From assembly GCA_051880395.1 (NCBI GenBank), contig JBJENW010000246.1:1-10109 (forward strand): a stretch of DNA of 10,109 bases, in the 5' to 3' direction. The DNA comes from JBJENW01 sp051880395 (lineage in GTDB: Bacteria > Bacillota > Clostridia > Lachnospirales > Lachnospiraceae). Numbering within the stretch: the first letter of the stretch is position 1; the number at the start of each line of letters is the position of its first letter. The position numbers and the translations under genes were made by a program. A model generated the notes under the pieces. The model saw only the letters and a program-made list of their open reading frames with translations. It made no database searches and was not told where the DNA came from. Of this stretch, positions 1 to 5,717 are shown piece after piece.

Positions 1-80
1 ACTGGAAACGTCCGCGTAGGAAATCCCCCTCGGTTGAGATATTTTTCGTCAAAATCCCCAAAAAGTGGTGGCTACGAAAA

Positions 81-135
81 TGTAGAGGGAGCCCAATAAA
101 GTAGAACCCGCAAAGACTTACACTCATATAAAGCG
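81..135 (-). repeat. Dispersed repeat, left copy (inverted relative to right-end copy)
   Basis: These 55 bases match the reverse complement of 10055-10109 at 49 positions without gaps; the longest unbroken shared stretch is GCAAAGACTTAC. Similarity stops abruptly at 135. On the other side the element may continue to base 1, because the right copy is cut by the window edge. Read on the reverse strand from about 128, a frame beginning MSVSLCGFYF stays open to base 1, but no ribosome site precedes it, so I do not call a gene. The identity of the element is unknown to me. Confidence 0.85.
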
Positions 136-183
136 TAAATCAAATATGGGAATGATCATATGTATGCGAAATCTACACAAAAA

Positions 184-214
184 TCACCGAAGGTGACAGG
201 AAAAAAATTTTTTT
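184..214 (+). terminator. Weak terminator-like hairpin
   Basis: TCACC (184-188) and GGTGA (192-196) form a 5-bp hairpin with a GAA loop. A run of A and then a run of T (about 201-214) follows. The T-run is separated from the stem by about eleven bases, so termination is doubtful. It may only be a spacer between the left repeat and the next promoter. Confidence 0.25.
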
Positions 215-217
215 ACA

Positions 218-226
218 TGGTATAAT
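218..226 (+). promoter_or_regulatory. Extended -10 promoter of the 281-814 gene
   Basis: TGGTATAAT (218-226) is a perfect TATAAT with the upstream TG of an extended -10 element. No good -35 hexamer lies 16-18 bases upstream. Transcription would start near 233, leaving a leader of about 48 nt before the ATG at 281. Confidence 0.65.
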
Positions 227-280
227 AGAAGGAGTCGTTTTAGAAAAAATTGGGGAATGTTTTTATAAGGAGGGACTATC

Positions 281-814
281 ATGCCAGTAGAAAAAGACAG
301 ACAGGATATGAACGACGTATTACAAAAGGCAAATCGGATCTTAGAGGATTGTAGCGCTTATATGACAGAAAGAATGGAAGATGAGCAGATTGATACACTT
401 TCCGGGATTCGGCAGGTAGAGAGGATTTTTGATTTTCAATCAGAGTTTTTTATTGTTCATCATGAGGCGTATGTGCGTTTGAAAAAGTATGAAGATATGC
501 TGTTTCTGGAGACGGATCAGAGGGAATATTATCAGAATCATCTGCAGTGTTTGCAGAATTGCCGGGCATCTTTGGTAAAAGCGATCGCATGTGGTGTGGA
601 AGACGGAAGTATTCGTAAGGAGATTGATCCAAAGCAGGAAGCTGCGGTATTAGAAGGTGCATTTGGATCGGTTCTACGAAGTGAGTGCGAGAAATTGAGT
701 GTGTCGGATGCAAAGACAGAGCAAAATGTTGATCAGATTTTGAGTGAATGTGTGCAGATGTCGATGGAATATCTGAGAAATGATTCTGGAAGGGTTACAG
801 CGGCTTTTGCATAA
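281..814 (+). CDS. Hypothetical protein resembling a TetR ligand-binding domain without HTH
   Basis: The 177-residue product is predicted to be cytoplasmic and all-helical. AAGGAGGG (267-274), six bases before the ATG, fixes the start, and an extended -10 lies at 218-226. The first 55 residues are rich in acidic and polar residues and show none of the helix-turn-helix pattern that opens TetR-family regulators. Residues about 55-165 do look like the C-terminal half of such proteins, including a stretch around AIACGVEDGSIRKEIDP that recalls the 'GxxDGxxRxDxDP' helix turn of that family. There is no signal peptide or membrane segment. With its own promoter and ribosome site it does not look like a simple 5'-truncated fragment. 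It may be a DNA-binding-deficient relative acting by protein contact, or a fast-diverged TetR protein. The function is inferred weakly; that the frame is coding is much surer. Confidence 0.75.
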   Translation: MPVEKDRQDMNDVLQKANRILEDCSAYMTERMEDEQIDTLSGIRQVERIFDFQSEFFIVHHEAYVRLKKYEDMLFLETDQREYYQNHLQCLQNCRASLVKAIACGVEDGSIRKEIDPKQEAAVLEGAFGSVLRSECEKLSVSDAKTEQNVDQILSECVQMSMEYLRNDSGRVTAAFA

Positions 815-818
815 AAAA

Positions 819-886
819 TGCGAATTTCGCAAAAAGAATGCGAAACAGACAGGATTAATGCCGAACTCGGCTATTTACTATGCGAA
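819..886 (+). promoter_or_regulatory. TGCGAA repeats upstream of the non-coding RNA promoter
   Basis: TGCGAA occurs at 819-824, 839-844 and 881-886. The first copy is part of the near-perfect palindrome TGCGAATTTCGCA (819-831). Starts are 20 and 42 bases apart, about two and four helical turns. The last copy lies inside the -35/-10 spacer of the promoter that follows. This is a possible operator array for a regulator of the downstream RNA. The element is short, so chance is a real alternative. Confidence 0.35.
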
Positions 887-902
887 ATGCGGATGCTATA
901 AT
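874..902 (+). promoter_or_regulatory. Promoter of the 909-1346 transcript
   Basis: TTTACT (874-879, four of six consensus matches), a 17-bp spacer and TATAAT (897-902) preceded by TGC make a strong extended -10 promoter. The expected start is the A at 909. No convincing protein frame with a ribosome site begins downstream before the terminator at 1311-1346. Confidence 0.75.
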
Positions 903-908
903 AAAACT

Positions 909-1346
909 ATCTTAAGTGAGACGAAATACCTCCCACAAACGGGGATGAGTAGGGCAGTTTCGTTGAGGATGAAAGCATACAGGGCTTACATGAGAACAAC
1001 GAGGGGAAAGACAGGGTAGTATGTTCTTTAAACGGTCTGAGGGGGCCGGTTCTTATGTGGTACAAAGGGGTGCCAATATGATCTGTATACCGAGTGGTAG
1101 TTTTTAGGGAGGCATAAAGCTGAGGGGAACAGCTTTGTGTAATCGAGAATGATTCAAGGATTTCCACACATTCTTAGCAAACTGTTGGGTGGCATTTCGC
1201 CTCACCATAGGTAAAATACTGTAAGACAGAAATGAGTAGGGACGTTTTTGGATTACAAACGGAGAAAAAATACATGGGGAGTATTTGGTAGATAGATGTG
1301 ATACGTTAGAACAGTCGGTATAGAAACCGGCTGTTTTTTTCTTTTT
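909..1346 (+). ncRNA. Candidate structured non-coding RNA, about 430 nt
   Basis: A good promoter (874-902) and a strong intrinsic terminator (1311-1346) delimit a transcript with no convincing gene in any frame; the few short frames lack well-placed ribosome sites. Visible structure includes a long-range helix, AAATAC-c-TCCC (924-934) with GGGAGTATTT (1277-1286), closing most of the molecule; a 10-bp hairpin at 1113-1139 with loop AGGGGAA; a hairpin at 1188-1206 (GGTG/CACC); and one at 1243-1261 (CGTTT/AAACG). The strand is very G-rich: twelve runs of three or more G against one of C. ATGAGTAGGG occurs at 945-954 and 1232-1241, and GAGGGGAA at 1001-1008 and 1122-1129. I looked for conserved blocks of RNase P RNA, tmRNA, SRP RNA and T-box leaders and found none convincing. 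Large clostridial RNA classes such as ROOL or OLE cannot be excluded by eye. The lone LytTR regulator downstream has its own promoter. Presence of an RNA gene is fairly likely; its class and function are unknown. Confidence 0.6.
1311..1346 (+). terminator. Intrinsic terminator of the non-coding RNA
   Basis: ACAGTCGGT (1311-1319) pairs with ACCGGCTGT (1326-1334), nine pairs including one G-U, around the loop ATAGAA. The tail is seven T, one C and five T (1334-1346). This is a textbook Rho-independent terminator, and it isolates the upstream transcript from the response regulator gene. Confidence 0.9.
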
Positions 1347-1380
1347 CACAACTTTTTATCTATAGAAAAATTGTGAAAAA
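1342..1380. promoter_or_regulatory. Inverted repeat over the -35 region of the LytTR gene
   Basis: TTTTTCACAA (1342-1351) and TTGTGAAAAA (1371-1380) are perfect 10-base inverted arms. Inside them TTTTT (1353-1357) pairs with AAAAA (1366-1370), giving 15 pairs with one bulged C and the 8-base loop ATCTATAG. The right arm covers the likely -35 of the gene at 1444. It may be an operator, possibly for autoregulation. LytTR regulators usually bind direct repeats, so another regulator is equally possible. Confidence 0.5.
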
Positions 1381-1391
1381 AACGGTATAAT
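1363..1391 (+). promoter_or_regulatory. Promoter of the LytTR response regulator
   Basis: TAGAAA (1363-1368, four of six), a 17-bp spacer and a perfect TATAAT (1386-1391). The start would be near 1398. The leader contains a 7-bp hairpin, TTTGTAC (1405-1411) with GTACAAA (1420-1426), ending just before the ribosome site, where it could affect translation. Confidence 0.65.
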
Positions 1392-1443
1392 AGGGCAAAG
1401 ACGATTTGTACTGGAAAAAGTACAAAAAGGAAAGGTGAAAGTT

Positions 1444-2157
1444 TTGGTTAAAATAGCAATTTGTGACGATGGGGAGATCGAACAGCGCATTCTTGAAAAT
1501 CTGCTCCGTGCCTTGTTTGCCAAACGAAAATTAGAGTGTGAGATTACCGCGTATAGTTGTGGAGAAGAACTGTTAAGTGAGTATGAAAAGGGAAAGTATG
1601 ATCTGATCCTTCTTGATATTTATATGAAGCAGATGAATGGAATTGAAACAGGACGGGAAATTCGCAAAAGAGATCATGAAGTGGATATTATTTATTGTAC
1701 ATCCAGTGCCGATTTTGCTTTAGAAAGCTATGATGTTTTTGCCATCGGCTATTTGTTAAAGCCTTTTGATAAAAAGAAATTGGATTTTTTGATCGGCTTT
1801 TTCCTGCAGCGTAAGCCGCGCCTGAAGAAGAATCATATTACTGTATTGTCGAAGTATCAAGAAAAAGTATTGGAATTTGATCATATCTGTTATATTGAAT
1901 CCTCGGATAAAGTGGTGATGTATCATATGGATAACCAGGAGGATGTGACAGTGTATGAACAGCTTGGAAAAGTAGAAAAACAGTTGGAAGATTCCCGTTT
2001 TTTTCGCTGTCATCAGAGCTATATTGTGAACTTTGATTTTGTCATAACAGTGGATCAGGATGACTTTGTATTAAAAGGCGACAGTCGTGTACCGATACGA
2101 AAACGAGAAAAGAAAAAAATCGTGGACCAGTATCGTGCTTATATGGATGCAAACTAA
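1444..2157 (+). CDS. LytTR-family response regulator (orphan)
   Basis: This is a cytoplasmic two-component transcription factor of about 237 residues, near the usual length for the AgrA/LytR type. Numbered from the TTG start, residues 1-120 form a receiver domain: acidic pair D8-D9 in IAICDD, phospho-acceptor D58 in LILLDIYM, the CTSS switch segment, and K106 in YLLKPF. Residues about 130-232 form a LytTR DNA-binding domain, recognisable from ICYIESSDKVV, FFRCHQSYIVN and the closing VPIRKR segment. I chose TTG at 1444 because AGGTG (1433-1437) sits six bases upstream and the protein then begins MVKIAICDD, as is usual in the family. GTG at 1435 would add three residues with a closer, weaker site. 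No histidine kinase gene lies nearby, so the partner must be elsewhere. In this family targets are often peptide signalling, bacteriocin or surface genes, but nothing here shows which. Its stop codon lies within the terminator stem. Confidence 0.92.
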   Translation: MVKIAICDDGEIEQRILENLLRALFAKRKLECEITAYSCGEELLSEYEKGKYDLILLDIYMKQMNGIETGREIRKRDHEVDIIYCTSSADFALESYDVFAIGYLLKPFDKKKLDFLIGFFLQRKPRLKKNHITVLSKYQEKVLEFDHICYIESSDKVVMYHMDNQEDVTVYEQLGKVEKQLEDSRFFRCHQSYIVNFDFVITVDQDDFVLKGDSRVPIRKREKKKIVDQYRAYMDAN

Positions 2158-2202
2158 AAGGTTCCGCAGTGTATGCGGAACCTTTTAGTTTTTTTTCTTT
2201 TT
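2154..2202. terminator. Bidirectional terminator between convergent genes
   Basis: CTAAAAGGTTCCGCA (2154-2168) and TGCGGAACCTTTTAG (2174-2188) are perfect 15-base arms around the loop GTGTA. On the forward strand eight T, a C and more T follow, giving a strong terminator for the LytTR gene. On the reverse strand only TTT follows, so it is weaker there. The stop codons of both flanking genes lie in the arms (2155-2157 and 2185-2187) and face each other. Confidence 0.92.
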
Positions 2203-2694
2203 TCCTTTTTCAGCAGTGAGTGCAGCTTCTTCGGCTTTTAGAGAATTATATTTGTCTAAGAGTTTCTCACGCAGTTTCTTTTTACGTTTCGGCTGATTCG
2301 TTTCGATTGGACCGTGTAAGCCTTTGACCTGCGTAATGTAAAGACCGCTGATCACAGCTTTTACTTCTTTTTTTACAGGAACAGAATCAAAAATAGTAGC
2401 ATCGCAGATAAAAGACATGATCTTTGGACCGACTTTTGCTTTTACGATCGGAACCTTGGTGCGGCGCAGCATTTTTGGCGTTTGTTCCATGACCAATGCA
2501 GGAAGATTGGCTTCCTTTAGCGGCATTTTCTTCTTATCAATAATCAGCATAGAAACGCTTTGCGCGGCGGCAGCAATCTGTGCATCCTGTTCTACTTTTT
2601 TCTTTTCTGCTTTTTTGCCGAGAATGGTAAGTACTACGAGAACAACAACTAGAATAATGGCAATAATCAGTAGAATTTTTAAAAATAAAGGCAC
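2185..2694 (-). CDS. Conserved-type hypothetical protein with one N-terminal membrane segment
   Basis: I do not recognise the family. The start is GTG at 2694-2692: GGAGG (2706-2702 on the reverse strand) lies seven bases upstream, while the in-frame ATG 63 bases further up has no such site and would put the ribosome site inside the gene. The resulting 169 residues open with MPLFLKILLII and one hydrophobic helix (about 3-26), followed by a lysine-rich stop-transfer stretch (GKKAEKKK). The long C-terminal part (about 35-169) is therefore likely cytoplasmic and tethered to the membrane. It has a mixed strand/helix pattern (MLIIDKKK, PKMLRRTKVPIVKAKVGPKIMSFICD, VKKEVKAVISGLYI) and a very basic tail ending KGKKKKN. 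It stands alone, convergent with the LytTR gene and divergent from the lipoprotein gene, so the context does not suggest a partner. Confidence 0.82.
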   Translation of the reverse strand: MPLFLKILLIIAIILVVVLVVLTILGKKAEKKKVEQDAQIAAAAQSVSMLIIDKKKMPLKEANLPALVMEQTPKMLRRTKVPIVKAKVGPKIMSFICDATIFDSVPVKKEVKAVISGLYITQVKGLHGPIETNQPKRKKKLREKLLDKYNSLKAEEAALTAEKGKKKKN

Positions 2695-2728
2695 TCTGTA
2701 ACCTCCTTCCAGAATAAAGTCGTTTTGT

Positions 2729-2757
2729 ATTGTATCATTGATTTTCAAAAAATGCAA
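2729..2757 (-). promoter_or_regulatory. Promoter of the reverse-strand membrane protein gene
   Basis: Read on the reverse strand, TTGCAT (2757-2752), a 17-bp spacer and TACAAT (2734-2729), preceded by TGA, form an extended -10 promoter. The transcript would begin near 2722, giving a short leader before the GTG at 2694. Confidence 0.55.
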
Positions 2758-2810
2758 TATGCCAAAAGACAGAATTTATGCATTTTGACGAAAAACTTGC
2801 GTTTATAACC

Positions 2811-2839
2811 TTTTATTTTGCGGTGAGATATGATATAAT
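2811..2839 (+). promoter_or_regulatory. Promoter of the FKBP lipoprotein gene
   Basis: TGATATAAT (2831-2839) is an extended -10. The hexamer 17 bases upstream, TTTTAT (2811-2816), is a poor -35. Transcription near 2846 leaves a leader of about 78 nt before the ATG at 2924. It is arranged divergently with the promoter at 2729-2757. Confidence 0.65.
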
Positions 2840-2923
2840 AGTCAGTGGCTGTTTACATGGAAATTGTCTGTGACAGTGGAAGAATCATATGCGATAGAGA
2901 AAAAAGAAAGGATTAATTCAGAT

Positions 2924-4120
2924 ATGAAGAAAAAAGTAGTAGCATTGTTTTTAGCAACTTGTATGGCAGTGACGGCGATGGCCGGATGTGGAAGTAAGAA
3001 AACAGAGGATAAGAAGGAAACAACATCGGCTCAGACGGAAGCATCGGATTCGAAAGAGGCATCTGATGAGATCGAATACAATGCGGCAGATTATGTGGAA
3101 CTAGGAAAATATAAGGGATTAGAGGTAACGGTTGAGGGAAATTACAAGGTAACCGAGGAACAGGTAAAATCCCAGATCAATCAAGCGTGTGCAAGTTATC
3201 CGGAGTATGAGAAAACGGATAAGACAAAAGTCGAAAACGGTGATATCGTTGATATTGATTATACAGGAAAAAAAGATGGAGAAGAATTTGACGGAGGAAG
3301 TGCGACAGGGTATAAACTAGAGATCGGTTCCGGTACGTTTATTGATGGATTTGAGACGGGACTGATCGGTGCAGAGGTTGGAAAAGAAGTGTCTTTAAAT
3401 CTGACGTTTCCGAAAGATTATCAGAGTGAGGAACTCGCAGGGCAGCCGGTTGTGTTTGAAGTAAAAGTCAATGGAATTGTGACAAAAAAAGATATGGATT
3501 ATGACAATCTGACAGATGAATATGTGACACAGAACTTTTCAAAGAATACGGTGAAGGAATATGTGGATGAGGTAAACAGCAATCTGCAGTCGCAGGCAGA
3601 TTCGCAGAAAACAACAGATACGAAATCCGCAGTGGTAGATGCAGTCATGAAAAACTGTAAAGTGAAGTCTCTTCCGGATGGTCTGTTAGAGCAGAGAGTG
3701 AAAGAATATAAAGAACAATTTGAGGAACAGTGCAAGAGCTACAACATGAGCGTGGAAGACTATCTGCAGCAGTACTATCAGATGACGGAAGATGATTTTG
3801 ACAAGAGTGTCAATGAATACATGACAGAAAATATCAATACAGAGCTGGTATTTCAGGCGATCGCTGACGCAGAAGGGTTGAAAGCGGATGAAAAAGGGTT
3901 TGACGAATATCTGAATAATTGTATGCAGCAGTATGGATTCCAGAGTGAAGAGGATATGTTTAAAACCTATAGTAAAGATTATATGAAGCAGGTGTATCTT
4001 TATGAGAAAGCGTTAAACCAGATCATAGAAGAGTCAAAGATCACTTACAAAGAGAAAGAAGAAGAGAGTACTTCTGACACATCCGAGAGCACAAACGAGG
4101 CGGAGACAACAACAAAATAA
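2924..4120 (+). CDS. Trigger-factor-like FKBP peptidyl-prolyl isomerase lipoprotein
   Basis: This is a 398-residue exported protein, predicted to be anchored to the outer face of the membrane by a lipid on Cys22. The start is the ATG at 2924, which gives a classic lipoprotein signal: MKKK, a hydrophobic core and the lipobox MAGC. AAGGA (2908-2912) lies eleven bases upstream. A TTG 60 bases earlier would only prepend charged residues to the signal. After a low-complexity Ser/Thr/Glu linker (about 23-60) comes a short helical stretch, then an FKBP domain of the trigger-factor type (about 104-186; GDIVDIDYTG, GSGTFIDGFETGLIG, VFEVKVNGI), and then a long helical region (about 187-380) like the trigger-factor C-terminal chaperone arms. 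The ribosome-binding N-terminal domain of true trigger factor is missing. Its likely role, inferred from this architecture, is folding of exported proteins, as PrsA does in other Firmicutes. The C-terminal tail is again Ser/Thr/Glu-rich. It is flanked by its own promoter and terminator. Confidence 0.9.
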   Translation: MKKKVVALFLATCMAVTAMAGCGSKKTEDKKETTSAQTEASDSKEASDEIEYNAADYVELGKYKGLEVTVEGNYKVTEEQVKSQINQACASYPEYEKTDKTKVENGDIVDIDYTGKKDGEEFDGGSATGYKLEIGSGTFIDGFETGLIGAEVGKEVSLNLTFPKDYQSEELAGQPVVFEVKVNGIVTKKDMDYDNLTDEYVTQNFSKNTVKEYVDEVNSNLQSQADSQKTTDTKSAVVDAVMKNCKVKSLPDGLLEQRVKEYKEQFEEQCKSYNMSVEDYLQQYYQMTEDDFDKSVNEYMTENINTELVFQAIADAEGLKADEKGFDEYLNNCMQQYGFQSEEDMFKTYSKDYMKQVYLYEKALNQIIEESKITYKEKEEESTSDTSESTNEAETTTK

Positions 4121-4134
4121 AAAATGTTTGAATG

Positions 4135-4179
4135 AAACAGGCTTTTTCGTAAAATAGAAACAAAAAAGCCTGTTTTTTT
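4135..4179 (+). terminator. Intrinsic terminator after the FKBP lipoprotein gene
   Basis: AAACAGGCTTTTT (4135-4147) pairs with AAAAAGCCTGTTT (4163-4175), thirteen pairs around a 15-base loop, and seven T follow the GC core (4173-4179). It begins fifteen bases after the stop codon. Confidence 0.88.
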
Positions 4180-4180
4180 G

Positions 4181-4210
4181 TTGTTGCATTTGCAAGTAAA
4201 ATGGTATAAT
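4181..4210 (+). promoter_or_regulatory. Promoter of asnS
   Basis: TGGTATAAT (4202-4210) is an extended -10; TTGTTG (4181-4186) is a weak -35 with an 18-bp spacer. Transcription near 4217 leaves a leader of only about 30 nt. There is therefore no room for a T-box element, the usual tRNA-sensing control of many Firmicute synthetase genes. Confidence 0.65.
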
Positions 4211-4246
4211 GCAAGAGTCGAACATGAAAAGAAAAAGGAGGAAATT

Positions 4247-5638
4247 ATGAACCTGACAGATATTAAGGAATTATATAGAAAAAAAGAAACTTATATTGGA
4301 AAAACGGTAACAGTAGGAGGCTGGGTGAGAAATCTTCGGGATTCGAAAACGTTTGGATTTATCATGTTAAAAGATGGAACTTTTTTTGAACCGCTTCAGG
4401 TCGTTTATTCGGATCAGTTAGAAAATTTTTCGCAGATCAGCCGGTTAAATGTCGGAGCATCATTGATCGTGACGGGAACACTCGTAGAGACACCGAATGC
4501 AAAACAGCCGTTTGAAATTCAGGCAGATCAGATTGAAATTGAGGGGGAATCCTCATCAGAGTATCCTCTGCAGAAGAAACGGCACAGTTTTGAATATCTG
4601 CGCAGCATTCCACATCTTCGTCCGCGAACGAATACGTTTGAGGCGGTTTATCGCGTGCGCTCTCTGATCGCCTATGCGATTCATCAGTTTTTCCAGGAAC
4701 GGGATTTTGTTTATGTGCACACTCCGCTGATCACAGGTAGTGACTGCGAGGGGGCAGGGGAAATGTTTCAGGTAACGACGATGGACCTGAACGATATTCC
4801 AAAAACATCAAACGGAGAAGTCGATTATGCAAAAGATTTTTTTGGAAAGCCGACGAACCTGACCGTCAGTGGACAGCTAAACGGGGAAGCGTTTGCGATG
4901 GCGTTTAAAAATATTTATACGTTTGGACCGACATTCCGGGCGGAGGATTCGAATACGACACGTCACGCGGCAGAATTCTGGATGATCGAGCCGGAAATGG
5001 CATTTGCTGATCTTGAAGATGATATGGAACTGGCGGAGAGTATGTTGAAATATGTGATCCGCTATGTGCTGGAACACGCGCCAAAAGAGATGCAGTTTTT
5101 TAATCAATATGTGGATCAGGGACTACTGGAACGTTTGGAAAATGTCGTTACGTCTGATTTTGCAAGGGTAACTTATACGGAAGCGGTCGAGATTTTGGAA
5201 AAAGTGAATGACCGTTTTCAGTATAAAGTCTCCTGGGGCGTGGACCTGCAGACGGAGCATGAGCGGTATCTGACGGAAGAGGTATATAAACGGCCGGTAT
5301 TTGTGACGGATTATCCGAAAGATATCAAAGCATTTTATATGAAACTGAATCCGGATGGAAAAACGGTGGCAGCAGTGGATTGTCTGGTACCGGGAATCGG
5401 AGAGATCATCGGCGGCAGCCAGAGAGAGGACGACTATGAAAAACTGACCGCCCGCATGAAAGAAGTTGGTATGAATACACAAGATTATCAGTTTTATCTC
5501 GATCTGCGCAAATACGGTTCTGCGCGTCATGCCGGATTTGGACTGGGATTTGAGCGGTGTGTGATGTATCTGACCGGAATGGGAAATATAAGGGATGTGA
5601 TTCCGTTTCCACGGACGGTGAATAATTGTATGTTGTAA
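4247..5638 (+). CDS. asnS: Asparaginyl-tRNA synthetase
   Basis: This cytoplasmic class II aminoacyl-tRNA synthetase joins Asn to tRNA-Asn using ATP. The ATG at 4247, with AAGGAGG ending five bases upstream, gives 463 residues, the normal bacterial length. The longest open frame begins 69 bases earlier, but that would translate the promoter. Residues about 15-115 form the anticodon-binding OB fold (TVTVGGWVRNLRDSKTFGFI). The catalytic domain follows, with motif 1 around residues 145-165, motif 2 at 230-250 (FRAEDSNTTRHAAEFWMIEP) and motif 3 at about 428-445 (HAGFGLGFER, then the IRDVIPFPR end typical of the AsnRS/AspRS group). GSDCEGAGEMF and SGQLNGEAFA are features of AsnRS rather than AspRS. 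It is transcribed alone. No domain is missing. Confidence 0.97.
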   Translation: MNLTDIKELYRKKETYIGKTVTVGGWVRNLRDSKTFGFIMLKDGTFFEPLQVVYSDQLENFSQISRLNVGASLIVTGTLVETPNAKQPFEIQADQIEIEGESSSEYPLQKKRHSFEYLRSIPHLRPRTNTFEAVYRVRSLIAYAIHQFFQERDFVYVHTPLITGSDCEGAGEMFQVTTMDLNDIPKTSNGEVDYAKDFFGKPTNLTVSGQLNGEAFAMAFKNIYTFGPTFRAEDSNTTRHAAEFWMIEPEMAFADLEDDMELAESMLKYVIRYVLEHAPKEMQFFNQYVDQGLLERLENVVTSDFARVTYTEAVEILEKVNDRFQYKVSWGVDLQTEHERYLTEEVYKRPVFVTDYPKDIKAFYMKLNPDGKTVAAVDCLVPGIGEIIGGSQREDDYEKLTARMKEVGMNTQDYQFYLDLRKYGSARHAGFGLGFERCVMYLTGMGNIRDVIPFPRTVNNCML

Positions 5639-5643
5639 GAGTT

Positions 5644-5688
5644 TGTAACATTCACACGAATGAAACATCGGTTTTTCTTATTTTTTTG
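5644..5688 (+). terminator. Possible weak terminator after asnS
   Basis: CATTC (5649-5653) and GAATG (5658-5662) form a 5-bp hairpin with loop ACAC, extendable by TGT/ACA across a small internal loop. T-rich sequence starts about eight bases later. The stem is short and the T-run is not adjacent, so termination may be incomplete. Confidence 0.3.
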
Positions 5689-5717
5689 GTATTTTCGTGC
5701 AACAATTCAAAGGATAG

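Noticed and set aside
780..1019. 79-codon forward frame overlapping the end of the 281-814 gene
   Set aside because: It starts inside the upstream gene, spans the promoter of the RNA, lacks a ribosome site and has no recognisable protein pattern.
1021..1107. 28-codon frame (begins MFFKRSEGAG) inside the candidate RNA
   Set aside because: AGGG lies only four bases before the ATG, the composition is unremarkable, and the frame overlaps proposed RNA structure. It could be a peptide but cannot be supported.
1187..1206. T-box-like GGGTGG sequence
   Set aside because: The antiterminator core UGGNACCGCG is not present (the sequence goes on as CATTTCG), and the next gene is not a synthetase or amino-acid gene.
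909..1340. RNase P RNA, tmRNA or SRP RNA
   Set aside because: Conserved blocks I know (GAGGAAAGTCC, the tmRNA tRNA-like ends, the SRP Alu motif) were not found; GAGGGGAAAGAC at 1001-1012 is only a partial resemblance.
2695..2757. N-terminal 21-residue extension of the reverse-strand membrane protein
   Set aside because: It includes the GGAGG ribosome site and the promoter -10; the GTG at 2694 is a better start.
2864..2923. TTG-initiated 20-residue extension of the FKBP lipoprotein
   Set aside because: It would bury the lipoprotein signal peptide behind charged residues; the ATG at 2924 gives a standard signal.
4178..4246. TTG-initiated 23-residue extension of AsnRS
   Set aside because: It overlaps the preceding terminator tail and the promoter; the ATG at 4247 with AAGGAGG gives the normal family length.
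5123..5668. 181-codon reverse-strand frame opposite asnS
   Set aside because: It is a shadow of a highly conserved synthetase gene, with no ribosome site and no recognisable domain.
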